The translations under genes were made by a program, and so were the position numbers. Source: Thiotrichales bacterium (lineage in GTDB: Bacteria; Pseudomonadota; Gammaproteobacteria; Beggiatoales; Beggiatoaceae). From it: DNA of 64,000 nt. The notes beneath the pieces were generated by a model. It saw only the letters and a program-made list of their open reading frames with translations. It was not told the DNA's origin and made no database searches. The DNA lies in the NCBI GenBank assembly GCA_016745035.1, contig JADGDE010000001.1, positions 1,359,677 through 1,423,676 of the forward strand, in the 5' to 3' direction. Shown here piece by piece: positions 50,375 to 58,664 of this stretch; position 1 is the first letter of the stretch; each line of letters opens with the position of its first letter.

Positions 50375-50412
50375 AGCCCGTAGGTTGGGCTGAATTTTAT
50401 GAAGCCCAACAC
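50375..50412. repeat. Dispersed hairpin repeat, copy 1
   Basis: AGCCCGTAGGTTGGGC, TGAATTTTATGAAGCCC and AACAC form a hairpin (GGTTGGGCT / AGCCCAAC). A second copy with few changes lies at 53224-53260. Such GGTTGGG..CCCAAC elements are common as dispersed intergenic repeats in host genomes, so it may be host-derived. It fills the 95-bp gap here. Confidence 0.75.
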
Positions 50413-50424
50413 AACGAAATAAAA

Positions 50425-51228
50425 TTAACTTGATTTCACAAACTTCCTAACAAATTTGGCTCTTTGTGATTTGGAGTCATATTTTCTAATAAATTGATTT
50501 CTCCATTTATCACCGACTTTAAGCAAGTTTTTAAAAGCACCCTCTTCGTCCCAGTATTCTCTAATATTAGCCATTTTGATATTATAGTAAGACTCAAGTT
50601 GCGCTCTAGTAATCACTAATTTATATTTTTTACTAGGCAGGACAATCGTCATATCAACAACATCTAAACTAGGGATTTTATAAAAAAATCTAGCAGGCTC
50701 AATGGCAAATATTTTATTTATCTTATCGCCAGTCGTAAAATATTTGCTTGATTTATCAGGGTCTTTTAAAACAATAACCAGCTTTCCATTCTTAAAGCTC
50801 ATACTTTTTACAATACTTTGTGAAAAAGATGTAGATACCACTTTTTCAGGGCTATCGTATCGCTTAACATTTTTAGCGGCATCTTTTAACTTCAACAGCA
50901 GCATATTTGTTGGGCTTCCATCTACAGGCAGCCCATTTTCCTGTTGAAATTTCTTGATACCACGGGTCGATTTTTTCCCCATCAGACCATCAGCAACACC
51001 AACGTCATAACCTAAAGTATTTAGGTGTTTTTGCACGTCCATCACCAGCCCTTTGTCCGGCGCTGGTGGAGTATAACGAGGAGTTGGCGTTCTTGAACCA
51101 CCGTGGCAATGATAACCACCTGTTGAGCGGTCATTATGACAACCAGACGAATCAGTCCTGCCACTATGGGCGGATGCGTTTGATAACGACAAACATGCTA
51201 TTGCAAACATAGACAAAAGTATTTTCAT
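50425..51228 (-). CDS. Secreted YHYH-motif protein with peptidoglycan-binding domain
   Basis: The 267-aa protein has a Sec signal (MKILLSMFAIACLSLSNASA) followed directly by HSGRTDSSGCHNDR and GGYHCH, the so-called YHYH motif. A Pro/Thr linker follows, then a PG_binding_1 domain (QKHLNTLGYDVGVADGLMG, TRGIKKFQQENGL). The last 150 residues have no recognisable domain. I chose the ATG at 51228, with AAGGAA upstream, because it gives a clean signal peptide; the frame is open 15 codons more. It may act at the host cell wall, but no catalytic site is seen. Confidence 0.75.
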   Translation of the reverse strand: MKILLSMFAIACLSLSNASAHSGRTDSSGCHNDRSTGGYHCHGGSRTPTPRYTPPAPDKGLVMDVQKHLNTLGYDVGVADGLMGKKSTRGIKKFQQENGLPVDGSPTNMLLLKLKDAAKNVKRYDSPEKVVSTSFSQSIVKSMSFKNGKLVIVLKDPDKSSKYFTTGDKINKIFAIEPARFFYKIPSLDVVDMTIVLPSKKYKLVITRAQLESYYNIKMANIREYWDEEGAFKNLLKVGDKWRNQFIRKYDSKSQRAKFVRKFVKSS

Positions 51229-51269
51229 AAATATTTCCTTATTAATAACGTAACTTACAACTTTAAAAC

Positions 51270-51503
51270 TCACTTGGTCTTATAACGAAATTCTAAATAT
51301 TTGTTTGCTGCTTCATTCCGAGCTTTAAGATTATCTCGGAAAAAATCTAAAATATTAGAGTAATTCCCTGTTAATTTCTTTAGTTCATCAAAATTTGCAT
51401 CAAGTTTTTCTATAACTTTTTCTGCATCTTCAAAATTTGAAACCTTATCAATTTGTGATTTTATTTGCTCTAACTCATTTTTCAGTGTTTCATATGTTGC
51501 CAC
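51270..51503 (-). CDS. Small coiled-coil protein (77 aa)
   Basis: The protein (M/VATYETLKNELEQIKSQIDK ...) is one long charged helix with heptads. The GTG start at 51503 has GGAG 7 bp upstream and I prefer it to the ATG at 51554. It lies between the two YHYH-motif genes. Similar in size and charge to small phage accessory proteins; no function can be named. Confidence 0.6.
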   Translation of the reverse strand: MATYETLKNELEQIKSQIDKVSNFEDAEKVIEKLDANFDELKKLTGNYSNILDFFRDNLKARNEAANKYLEFRYKTK

Positions 51504-51568
51504 GTCTTTTCTCCAATTAATTACATTAACAAACAAAGCCCAACACTCTCGCATTGGGCTTCCCTATC

Positions 51569-52771
51569 TTAAGGCTGCGCCGTCTCTTTAGGCTTCCAAA
51601 CTTGATTGGGTGCATCATTACAATCCCAAATCTGTACATGACCGCCTTGTTTGTACAAATCATCGCCAGCCACATCGAGGCACAAACCGCCATCGCTCAG
51701 CAGTCGATTGTCTTTGTCTAGCGTCCATTTTTGGTTGGGGGCATCGTTGCAATCCCAAATCTGTACATGACCGCCTTGGCTATGCAAATCATCTCCGGCA
51801 ATATCCAAGCACAAGCCGCCTGCACTTAAGAGGCGGTTGTTTTGGAATTTCCATTTTTGATTGGGTGCATCATTACAGTCCCAAATCTGCACATGCCCAC
51901 CTTGTTTGTTTAAGTCACCGCCTGCCACGTCTAGGCAAAGTTCACCGCCATTGACTAAATTGATATAGGGGGTTTCCATTGCCCATTGTTGGTTGGGGGC
52001 ATCGTTACAATCCCATGTGTGGACGTGTCCGCCGCGTGTATGCAACTCTGAGCCGCGCACATCCAAGCAATAGCCGCCTTCGTTACGCAAGCGGTGTTGT
52101 GTGTCGATTGTCCATTGTTGGTTGGCAGCATCGTTACAATCCCAAATTTGCACATGCCCGCCTGCTTTGTGTAAGTCAGCGCCCGCTATATCAAGGCAGA
52201 GTCCGCCGCCATTAACAAGGCGGTTGTTGGTATCTAAAAACCATTGTTGATTGGGTGCGTTGTTGCAATCCCAAATTTGTACATGCCCACCGTTTTTGTT
52301 TAGGTCGCCTCCTGCCACATCTAAGCAGAGGTTGTTATCTACCCGTAAACGTCCGCCATAACGGGTCTTGGGTGTGCTGGCATCGTCTTCGTCGTTTGTA
52401 TCGGGTGTACAAATCGCCTCGCAGGGAATCGAGTCATTATCTCTGTCGAGTTCGGACATGCCGCAGCTATTCATGTGAAAGTAAGCATCATCGCAGGATG
52501 CCACGGTGGAACAGCTCACGCCGCTATCGCACTGTGGCTCTGGTTCGGCTATCGGTTCGGGGTCAGGTTCAGGCGTTGGTGTGGGGCTTGTGGTCGCAGG
52601 TGGCGTATAAACTGGGGGTGTATAAGTAGGCGCTGGCGTGGAGTTGTGGCAATGGTAGCCGCTGCTAGAACTGTTGTGACAGCCCTCGGAGTTGGTACGT
52701 CCGCCGTGGGCTTGTACAGAACTGTGTAAACCTATGAGTAATAGTGAGGTTGTGAGCAATATTTTTTTCAT
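51569..52771 (-). CDS. Secreted YHYH / excalibur / ricin-B lectin protein
   Basis: The 400-aa protein has a signal peptide (MKKILLTTSLLLIGLHSSVQA), then HGGRTNSEGCHNS with GYHCH, and a Pro/Thr-rich linker. An excalibur calcium-binding motif follows (LDRDNDSIPCEAIC, residues about 108-125). Then six repeats of about 40 aa contain CLDVAG, GGHVQIWDCNDAPNQxW, the QxW signature of ricin-type beta-trefoil lectins. Six repeats make two trefoils. It should be an exported carbohydrate-binding protein. On a prophage this suggests lysogenic conversion (surface binding or superinfection-related), which is an inference. Confidence 0.88.
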   Translation of the reverse strand: MKKILLTTSLLLIGLHSSVQAHGGRTNSEGCHNSSSSGYHCHNSTPAPTYTPPVYTPPATTSPTPTPEPDPEPIAEPEPQCDSGVSCSTVASCDDAYFHMNSCGMSELDRDNDSIPCEAICTPDTNDEDDASTPKTRYGGRLRVDNNLCLDVAGGDLNKNGGHVQIWDCNNAPNQQWFLDTNNRLVNGGGLCLDIAGADLHKAGGHVQIWDCNDAANQQWTIDTQHRLRNEGGYCLDVRGSELHTRGGHVHTWDCNDAPNQQWAMETPYINLVNGGELCLDVAGGDLNKQGGHVQIWDCNDAPNQKWKFQNNRLLSAGGLCLDIAGDDLHSQGGHVQIWDCNDAPNQKWTLDKDNRLLSDGGLCLDVAGDDLYKQGGHVQIWDCNDAPNQVWKPKETAQP

Positions 52772-52839
52772 GATGCACCATCAATTTATTTAAGGGTGCA
52801 ATGATAAGACTTTTTAAGACAAACTAATAGTTTAAAACA

Positions 52840-53199
52840 TCAAAAAATTGCCGCAGCAATGGTTTTCCATCCACCAATAGCACCGAGCGGCCCTAATAGG
52901 GCATAACCCACAGCGCCCCATGCTGCTGTACCTGCTAGGCTTTTGGCACTTTCTTGGTCTAGTTGTTCTAGCCGAGTTATGCAGCCGTGGCAACGGGCTT
53001 TTACTGTTTCATCAGGGGGATTTTTTATCAAGAGGGTTTCTGATTTTAAACCTAAAAATCCGTAACTTCTGATCATAAAATAGAAATTTTCAGCTTCTGC
53101 AATATTCCATTCACATTTTTCTAGTTCGCCACCGATAACGTTAATTTTTAACCCGTAATCGGTAAGTAGTCGAGCATGGATTTTATCACAGACATACAA
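52840..53199 (-). CDS. Unknown protein with Gly-rich hydrophobic C-terminus, possibly 5'-truncated
   Basis: The 119-aa frame has a Cys-containing soluble part (KCEWNIAEAENFYFMIRSYG, ARCHGCITRLEQL) and a C-terminal hydrophobic stretch (AAWGAVGYALLGPLGAIGGW) like a glycine-zipper membrane segment. The only start in frame is a TTG at 53199, with a stop codon a few codons upstream. The start lies at the edge of a sequence repeated at 53832, so the real 5' end may have been lost by recombination. Confidence 0.45.
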   Translation of the reverse strand: MYVCDKIHARLLTDYGLKINVIGGELEKCEWNIAEAENFYFMIRSYGFLGLKSETLLIKNPPDETVKARCHGCITRLEQLDQESAKSLAGTAAWGAVGYALLGPLGAIGGWKTIAAAIF

Positions 53200-53223
53200 A
53201 AAGCCCTGCTATGTCTTCACGAT

Positions 53224-53260
53224 AGCCCGTAGGTTGGGTTGAATTTTATGAAACCCAATA
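53224..53260. repeat. Dispersed hairpin repeat, copy 2
   Basis: AGCCCGTAGGTTGGGT, TGAATTTTATGAAACCC and AATA match copy 1 (50375-50412) with compensating changes in the stem (C to T, G to A), which keeps the base pairing. It lies in the 190-bp gap before 53390; I see no gene there. Confidence 0.75.
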
Positions 53261-53389
53261 AACGTTGGGTTTCGCAAGCTCAACTAAACATCGTGCCATC
53301 CGCTATATCGAAGCCTCAAAACTTAGAGAATATCCCCCAGCTTTTAAGCTTCGTTTATGGTGTATCGCGCTAAGGTTGACAACCGAGGC

Positions 53390-53773
53390 TTAATAGCCCG
53401 CAGGGCCTTGGAATAGCGGGATAACTAGACTTGCCAAAAAGCCCAAAATGATAAAGGCGGGGATTGATGCGAAAGCCCACTTTAAGATAAAGACAACCAT
53501 CGAACCAAAGGGCATTTTTATGTCGGTTACAACAACTTCGCGTGAGATTTTATATTCAATATTTTCGTTTGGTGATAATGTGTATTTGGGTGTTTCTTCA
53601 GCTTGTTTGGCTTGTAATGATTGTTTGTCTTCGTCAGATAAAGTGTTTTCAAAATTGGCTTGGGCTTGTTGCTTTTCGTCATCAGTGATAGGGCGTTTAC
53701 ATTTCCAGCATTTATTATCACCCATCTCATTATAAGATCCGCAATCGGGGCAAATGGTTTGTGCTTGTTTCAT
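53390..53773 (-). CDS. Zinc-ribbon and membrane-anchor protein
   Basis: The 127-aa protein has an N-terminal zinc ribbon (TICPDCGSYNEMGDNKCWKCK), a charged, Gln-rich linker, and C-terminal hydrophobic segments (VVFILKWAFASIPAFIILGFLASLVIPLF). Such 'double zinc ribbon plus membrane helix' proteins are common and of unknown function. It starts the moron block on the minus strand, after a bidirectional terminator. Confidence 0.72.
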   Translation of the reverse strand: MKQAQTICPDCGSYNEMGDNKCWKCKRPITDDEKQQAQANFENTLSDEDKQSLQAKQAEETPKYTLSPNENIEYKISREVVVTDIKMPFGSMVVFILKWAFASIPAFIILGFLASLVIPLFQGPAGY

Positions 53774-53831
53774 GTTTTTCTCCTTTAAATATTCAGAAGC
53801 TCCATTTTAATGCTTTTGTGTGGACCACAAC

Positions 53832-53880
53832 AATAAAAAAGCTCTACTGTGTCTTGACGATGTAGCAGGGCTTTTTTTCA
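53832..53880. terminator. Bidirectional terminator right of the moron block
   Basis: AAAAAAGCTCTACT pairs with AGCAGGGCTTTTTTT around a loop. The left arm has As and the right arm eight Ts. The upper part (GTCTTGACGAT) is related to 53206-53216, so half of this element is duplicated at the start of the 119-aa frame. Confidence 0.75.
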
Positions 53881-54442
53881 AATTTTTCGGTAAAACAATG
53901 GTCATCAATCTATTGGTTGTGTAAAAAATAGAAATAAAGGATGACTTTGGTGGTTTAGTTCATAATTTTTCTCTCCTTTTTAATGACTTAGGTAATTAAT
54001 TGAGGATTTATTATAACGTAATATATGCGATTTTATAATTTTATGGTAAATATTGCGAGCATAGTGTTCGGCAAAAACATAATTTCATAAGGTTTTGGGG
54101 GCTGGTGTTTATTTTTATATTTTATTTCAGTTAGTTGTATATGGTTTTGGTCAAATTAAGAAATATAAGTTTTGCATAATATTTCATAAGGTGGTTTTTT
54201 GAGTTTCCCCCTATCTCTTTGTTTTTTAAAAAAGAAAAGGGTTTTGTAAATATAAGGCAAATATAAGTTTTACATAATTTTACATAATAATTTTATTATG
54301 GTCATATTATATAAATATTATGTTTTATATATATATGTATCTATTTGTTATTATTGTTGTTTTATCTATATTTTATGCCAATCTTATATTATTATGCTTT
54401 TGCCGCATACCCTACCCTCAACTGAGAATGGTCATATTTTAG
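53881..54442. other. AT-rich non-coding region with iteron-like repeats (candidate origin)
   Basis: This 560-bp region has no gene that I can support. AAATATAAGTTTTGCATAAT (54161-54180) recurs as AAATATAAGTTTTACATAAT (54259-54278), 19 of 20 identical. CATAAT..TTCATAAGG occurs at about 54078 and 54176, and CATAAT also at 54281. The base composition is much more AT-rich than the phage average. Its position beside the primase gene fits a replication origin. Confidence 0.5.
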
Positions 54443-54477
54443 ATAAAAAAATACCCAAAATAAAAAATATTTTGGGT
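54443..54477 (-). terminator. Terminator after the primase gene
   Basis: ACCCAAAATA (54453-54462) and TATTTTGGGT (54468-54477) form a 10-bp perfect stem with a 5-A loop. On the minus strand it is followed by TATTTTTTTATC. It ends the primase transcript 23 bp after the stop codon. Confidence 0.82.
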
Positions 54478-54499
54478 TTCTTTATTTTCTTTATGGCAG

Positions 54500-57073
54500 T
54501 TATAAGGTGCGTTTAAATTTATAGAAACGTCGGGTGATGCTGTCTATAGTCGAGTGTCCATTTTCTACTTTCATGAACTTGGGTTTGATGCTGGTTTTTA
54601 GGTGGGTTCTAAGGTCGGCATCTTTGGGTAGTTCTAAGCCGTATTGTGCGCATTGGTTACGGAACGTCGCTAAATTTATCCATATTTCTGTCTCAGGATT
54701 GGAGCAGTGGTTGGCTTGGTGGTAGAGGATTTCACCGCCTTGGTTTTTCTTGGTATCGACAAATTCAAAGTTTGCCCAGAATAGTTCTACCGTCGGGTGG
54801 TTTTCGTTGAGGCTTTGTTGCCGTTGTTTGGCAAGTTCATTGATGTAGGTGTGGATTTGTTCCATATCTGTTGGGGTGAGTGGCATCAGCTTATTGAGTG
54901 CCAGTGCCATTGAGAGTAGGGCGGCGTGGGTTTCTGCTATGCGGGTGGTGGTGACTTCGGGCATGGCCGTGATTTGAGTTTCTAAACGTCTGTAGTGTTG
55001 TTTGACGGTTTGGAGGATTTGGTGTTCATTTTTGGCGATGTGCAGCAGGGTACTGGATAGTTGTTCCATCGGTAGGTCGATGAGTTTGTTAAGGGCTATT
55101 TTCCCTTTTGGGCTGTGGTGGTCTGCGCCGAAATAGATTCGGGTTATCCGTGATTGGGTGGCTGAGTCGGCATTTAACGGGGTGTTATGTTCTATAAGGA
55201 TAGCGGCTCTAAAGGGATTTTTTGTGGTGGTGTTGCTATTGTCTTTTTGCCCCACTACCCGTCCAAGCCAACCATCGTACATTTCTTTGAGTTCTTCCCA
55301 TTTAAACTTGGCGCTGTGGCTGCGGGTTTCTTCTTCACCTTCCATGAGTACAATGGGCATGTTTGATACTTTGGTGAGTTCTCTTGTGCGACCGGCAAGG
55401 CTGGATGTGGTGATATTAAAGCCTTCTTTGTCGGTTTGTCCCATGAGTTTCCAGAGAAATTTTATCATTTCGGATTTACCGGTACTGCCTCGGTCATGAA
55501 GTTCTAAAAAGGGCAGCTTTACTTTAGCTTGGTGTCTAAGTTGTTGAGTCATCAGGGTGCTTAGCCACCAGATGAGGACGACTAGCCCCTTGGTTCCAAA
55601 GGCTTGACGGTAGTCGTTTAGCCACTGGTATTGTTGTTGACCTTTGTCTATTTCGACCCGTTCGTCGGTGTAAAGTTTTATGCCGCCATTTTTTAGGGGA
55701 AAAAAGTCGTGTTGGTTAAGGTCATAGGTTTTACCTTGTTGTATTGCCATGTTTGGGAATATGTAGGCTTGTTGTTCTTTGTGATAGCCGACATAGTTTA
55801 TTTGTACTACGGTTTTTTGTCCTTTGAAAAACCAGTCTCGGTACATGGTATCTAGGTGGGCATCTGATCCGGTGAATTGTGCGCCCGGTGCTTTTCGTAC
55901 TAGGGCTTTTTTAAATTCTTTGGCACTGGTAAGGACTTTACCTGATAGGGCTATCTTTCTTGGTGGCGCTCCATTGGCGTTGGTGATTTTAAAAAAGTAT
56001 TCGCCTTCGTCACCATTGTAGGGTTCTTGATAGTAGAGATATTCGATTTTGCAGATGGCTATGTTTTTGATGCTTTTGGTTTTGTCGTCATCTTGTTTGT
56101 ATTCGGCGTGGTAAGTTCGGTTGTTGTGATCATAGATAAACCACGGGTTGTTTTGGTGTTCATAGATAATCGCGGCTTTTTCTTCTTTGCTTTCGGCGGT
56201 CAACAAATCACCATTATATTTGTAGTTGGCATAGTGGTCTTTGTTGAGTTTGCCTGCACGGTGCAAATCGTCCCAGTCTTGCCCAGCATAGGGTAGCCAG
56301 CATTGCCATGTTTCGCCTATTTCTTCTAAGTATTTGATGTGTTTGGGTATGGCTTTTCGCCCTGCATTATCGTTGTCCATTGCGATTACCCACACAATAT
56401 TTTTGCCTTTGTGGGTGTTGTAGAAGTCTCTGGGGATGTTGCCAGAGCTTAGTGCTGATGCGCTTTTGAGTCCGTGGTGTTCTAGGGCGATGCTTTTGAA
56501 AATAGCTTCGGTGATGTACACATGGTCTTTGGGGAGGATTTCTTGGTGTGGCGGTTGCCATACTTTGCCTGTGTATTTGCCTTTGATGCGGTTTTTTTGG
56601 TTTTTTTTGCTGCCATCGTCTTGGGTAACTGTGATCGGTTCGACAAAGGCTTCATAAACACAGCCTTCACTAACTTGGAATTTAACCGCATAGACGTGTT
56701 TATTTGCTTTTGGATTTTTGTAGAGGGTTTGGGTGTACCAGCCTTTGGTCACTTCGGGTCTAAAGCCGCGTTCGTGTTCTAGGTAGGCATCGGCAATGGC
56801 GTTGGGGTTTTCTTTGAGTTTGGGGGCAAATTCTTCGGTGATGCTTTTATATAGGTGGGGATAAAGGTCTTTAACACTGACGTTTGCACCACATTTATTT
56901 TCTCGACTGCAATAGATGTAGTGAGGGCGATCAACTTTTGTCCACGCTTCTTTTTTGCCACATTCGGGGCATTTGCCTTGTTGTAGTCGAGTGTTGTCGG
57001 TACTGCGCTTAAAACCGTGGTGTTCTATTAGATAGTTGACTATTTCCGGGGCATTGTCTTGTCTTTGATTCAT
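54500..57073 (-). CDS. TOPRIM primase / ATPase, phage replication protein
   Basis: The 857-aa protein combines several replication parts. A zinc motif (CPECGKKEAW ... YCSRENKCG) is near the N-terminus. A TOPRIM core follows at about 195-280 (VYITEAIFKSIALEHHGLKS, VWVIAMDNDNAGRK) with its Glu and DxD. A C-terminal P-loop ATPase at about 515-640 has HDRGSTGKSEMIKFLWKLMG and VLMEGEEETR. This is the layout of primase-helicases such as P4 alpha or related phage proteins. It replaces the rolling-circle protein A of P2. The start overlaps the 58-aa gene (TAATG). Confidence 0.87.
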   Translation of the reverse strand: MNQRQDNAPEIVNYLIEHHGFKRSTDNTRLQQGKCPECGKKEAWTKVDRPHYIYCSRENKCGANVSVKDLYPHLYKSITEEFAPKLKENPNAIADAYLEHERGFRPEVTKGWYTQTLYKNPKANKHVYAVKFQVSEGCVYEAFVEPITVTQDDGSKKNQKNRIKGKYTGKVWQPPHQEILPKDHVYITEAIFKSIALEHHGLKSASALSSGNIPRDFYNTHKGKNIVWVIAMDNDNAGRKAIPKHIKYLEEIGETWQCWLPYAGQDWDDLHRAGKLNKDHYANYKYNGDLLTAESKEEKAAIIYEHQNNPWFIYDHNNRTYHAEYKQDDDKTKSIKNIAICKIEYLYYQEPYNGDEGEYFFKITNANGAPPRKIALSGKVLTSAKEFKKALVRKAPGAQFTGSDAHLDTMYRDWFFKGQKTVVQINYVGYHKEQQAYIFPNMAIQQGKTYDLNQHDFFPLKNGGIKLYTDERVEIDKGQQQYQWLNDYRQAFGTKGLVVLIWWLSTLMTQQLRHQAKVKLPFLELHDRGSTGKSEMIKFLWKLMGQTDKEGFNITTSSLAGRTRELTKVSNMPIVLMEGEEETRSHSAKFKWEELKEMYDGWLGRVVGQKDNSNTTTKNPFRAAILIEHNTPLNADSATQSRITRIYFGADHHSPKGKIALNKLIDLPMEQLSSTLLHIAKNEHQILQTVKQHYRRLETQITAMPEVTTTRIAETHAALLSMALALNKLMPLTPTDMEQIHTYINELAKQRQQSLNENHPTVELFWANFEFVDTKKNQGGEILYHQANHCSNPETEIWINLATFRNQCAQYGLELPKDADLRTHLKTSIKPKFMKVENGHSTIDSITRRFYKFKRTL

Positions 57074-57249
57074 TATTTAAAACCCTTGCCGTAAACCGCT
57101 TTCATACCCGCATCTAGGAGCATTCGTTGTTCATCACTTAGGTTCCTGTGTGAATCTATCGCTTTGGTTTTTATTGTTTCTGCTACGTGAATATCAACTC
57201 TAAAAGATAGAGTGTGTTTTTCAAGTTTTTTGGGGTTTTGCGCTTTCAT
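57073..57249 (-). CDS. Small RHH-like protein at the head of the early operon (58 aa)
   Basis: The frame encodes MKAQNPKKLEKHTLSFRVDI, then HVAETIKTKAIDSHRNLSDE and QRMLLDAGMKAVYGKGFK. A short beta strand (HTLSFRVD) followed by two helices is the ribbon-helix-helix layout. It lies divergent from the repressor and its stop overlaps the primase start (TAATG), so it is probably the early regulator (Cox/Arc role). Too short for most ORF cut-offs. Confidence 0.7.
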   Translation of the reverse strand: MKAQNPKKLEKHTLSFRVDIHVAETIKTKAIDSHRNLSDEQRMLLDAGMKAVYGKGFK

Positions 57250-57351
57250 GATTATCTCCTATACTTTACTCAGGAATGTTTGCAATATATACGACGCAAG
57301 CATAGTATATAGTAATTATTACCAAGTCAATCTTGGTGAGGAGTCAGAGTT
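57250..57351. promoter_or_regulatory. Divergent early/repressor control region
   Basis: The 102-bp gap between the RHH-like gene and the repressor holds two dyads. ATATAC (57287-57292) and GTATAT (57305-57310) are separated by 12 bp. ACCAAG (57321-57326) and CTTGGT (57332-57337) are separated by 5 bp. Both lie where the switch operators of a P2-like phage are expected. GAGGAG at 57338-57343 is the ribosome site of the repressor, so the second dyad overlaps it. Confidence 0.65.
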
Positions 57352-57708
57352 ATGTGTTTAAGCCTTCGTATGAAAAAAGTCAGAAACTCTCGGGATTTGT
57401 CTTTGGAAAAATTCGGCGAATCATTAGGCATTACTAAAGACACAGCCTATAACATGGAGTCAGAACGCCAAAAAGTCAGTGGTGATGTTTTGGCGCTCAT
57501 CGTCAAAGAATTTGATGTGAGTGCCAATTGGTTGTTGACGGGCGATGGTGATATGTACGATGGAAAAGTTGTAAAGGGTACGATAGGCGATAAGCGCAAA
57601 AAACGGGTTAAATCTCTTGTCGATGATTATTTTAATACCCACTCTGGTGATGATTTAGTATGGTTTGAGGGACAAATTAAGCGTTGTTTTATTGGATATG
57701 AGTGTTAA
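57352..57708 (+). CDS. Prophage repressor (Cro/C1-type HTH)
   Basis: The 118-aa protein has an XRE-type HTH at residues about 8-65: SRDLSLEKFGESLGITKDTA, YNMESERQKVSGDVLALIVK, then FDVSANWLLTGDGDMYD. This is the classic 'NPNWLLTGEG' end of phage repressor HTH domains. The remaining 50 residues have no peptidase domain, so it would act like P2 C, without RecA-dependent cleavage. It overlaps the integrase start by 11 bp. ATG follows GAGGAG by 8 bp. Confidence 0.85.
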   Translation: MCLSLRMKKVRNSRDLSLEKFGESLGITKDTAYNMESERQKVSGDVLALIVKEFDVSANWLLTGDGDMYDGKVVKGTIGDKRKKRVKSLVDDYFNTHSGDDLVWFEGQIKRCFIGYEC

Positions 57709-58663
57709 AAAATTAAATAAAAAATGGTGTGTTCAGATTCAGCGAGCGAACATGCCGCGAGTGCGTCGTAGCTTTAATACGAAATCGGAGGCTTTGGATT
57801 TTGAAGCTGATTATATTGAACGGCATACAGTTGATGCGAATTATGATGGGCGGCGACTTGCTACATTAATTGATGAATGGTATCGGGCGCATGGGTTTAG
57901 TTTGGAAGATGGCAAACGGCGACAAACGGCATTATTGGCTATGGCTCAGGCGCTTGATAATCCTGTTGCTTCTTTGCTAGATCCAGTTACTTATACCAAT
58001 TATAGGTTTGAGCGTCGAAAGGTTATTTCTGCTAAAACTTGTAATAATGAGTTGGGTTATCTAAATGCTGTGTTTAATAAGCTTAGACAGTTGAAAGTCA
58101 TTGGTTATGAGTGTCCTACGTGCAGCATTGATGCTTTAAAAATGCAGGAACCACAGCTTATTTATTTAACTCGTAGTGAGATTAATGTGTTGTTTGATGA
58201 AATCCGGGCTAAAACTAAAAACTCATCTTTGGTATGGGTTTATGAACTTTGTCTTAGAACAGGGGCACGGTGGGGTGAGGCTGAGAAAATCAAACGTTCT
58301 CAATTGCATAATTGCTCTATAACTTTTGTGCGTACTAAATCGGGGAAAACTCGAACTGTACCGCTTGATAAGGCTTTTTTTCAGCAGTTGCTTAGTTTTA
58401 GTCGAGGGGCTAATCAACGTGTTTTTTCTAATTGTATTTCGGCATTTAGGCGGGCTGTTGAAAGGTCGGATATTGTTTTACCAGCAGGACAAATGACACA
58501 TATTTGTCGCCATACTTTTGCCAGTTATTTTATGATGAACGGCGGCAATATTTTAACGCTTAAGCATATTTTGGGGCATTCTGATATTAAGATGACGATG
58601 CGTTATGCTCATCTTGCCCCCGATCATCTCAAAGATGCTGTTAAATTTGGCCCCTTGTCTTAG
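57698..58663 (+). CDS. int: Tyrosine integrase (P2 type)
   Basis: The 321-aa protein catalyses integration and excision at ssrA. The N-terminal part (SVKKLNKKWCVQIQRA ... RRSFNTKSEALDFEADYI) binds the arm sites. The catalytic core shows the first Arg (LRTGARWGEAEKIKR), the Lys (KSGKTRTVPL), HICRHTFASYF (His and second Arg) and LGHSDIKMTMRYAHL (His and the nucleophile Tyr). I chose the ATG at 57698, overlapping the repressor stop; the frame is open to 57665. It ends 114 bp before attR. Confidence 0.94.
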   Translation: MSVKKLNKKWCVQIQRANMPRVRRSFNTKSEALDFEADYIERHTVDANYDGRRLATLIDEWYRAHGFSLEDGKRRQTALLAMAQALDNPVASLLDPVTYTNYRFERRKVISAKTCNNELGYLNAVFNKLRQLKVIGYECPTCSIDALKMQEPQLIYLTRSEINVLFDEIRAKTKNSSLVWVYELCLRTGARWGEAEKIKRSQLHNCSITFVRTKSGKTRTVPLDKAFFQQLLSFSRGANQRVFSNCISAFRRAVERSDIVLPAGQMTHICRHTFASYFMMNGGNILTLKHILGHSDIKMTMRYAHLAPDHLKDAVKFGPLS

Positions 58664-58664
58664 A

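Noticed and set aside
54298-54516. Plus-strand open frame of 72 codons
   Set aside because: Mostly Ile/Tyr/Leu from AT-rich DNA, and it includes the primase terminator.
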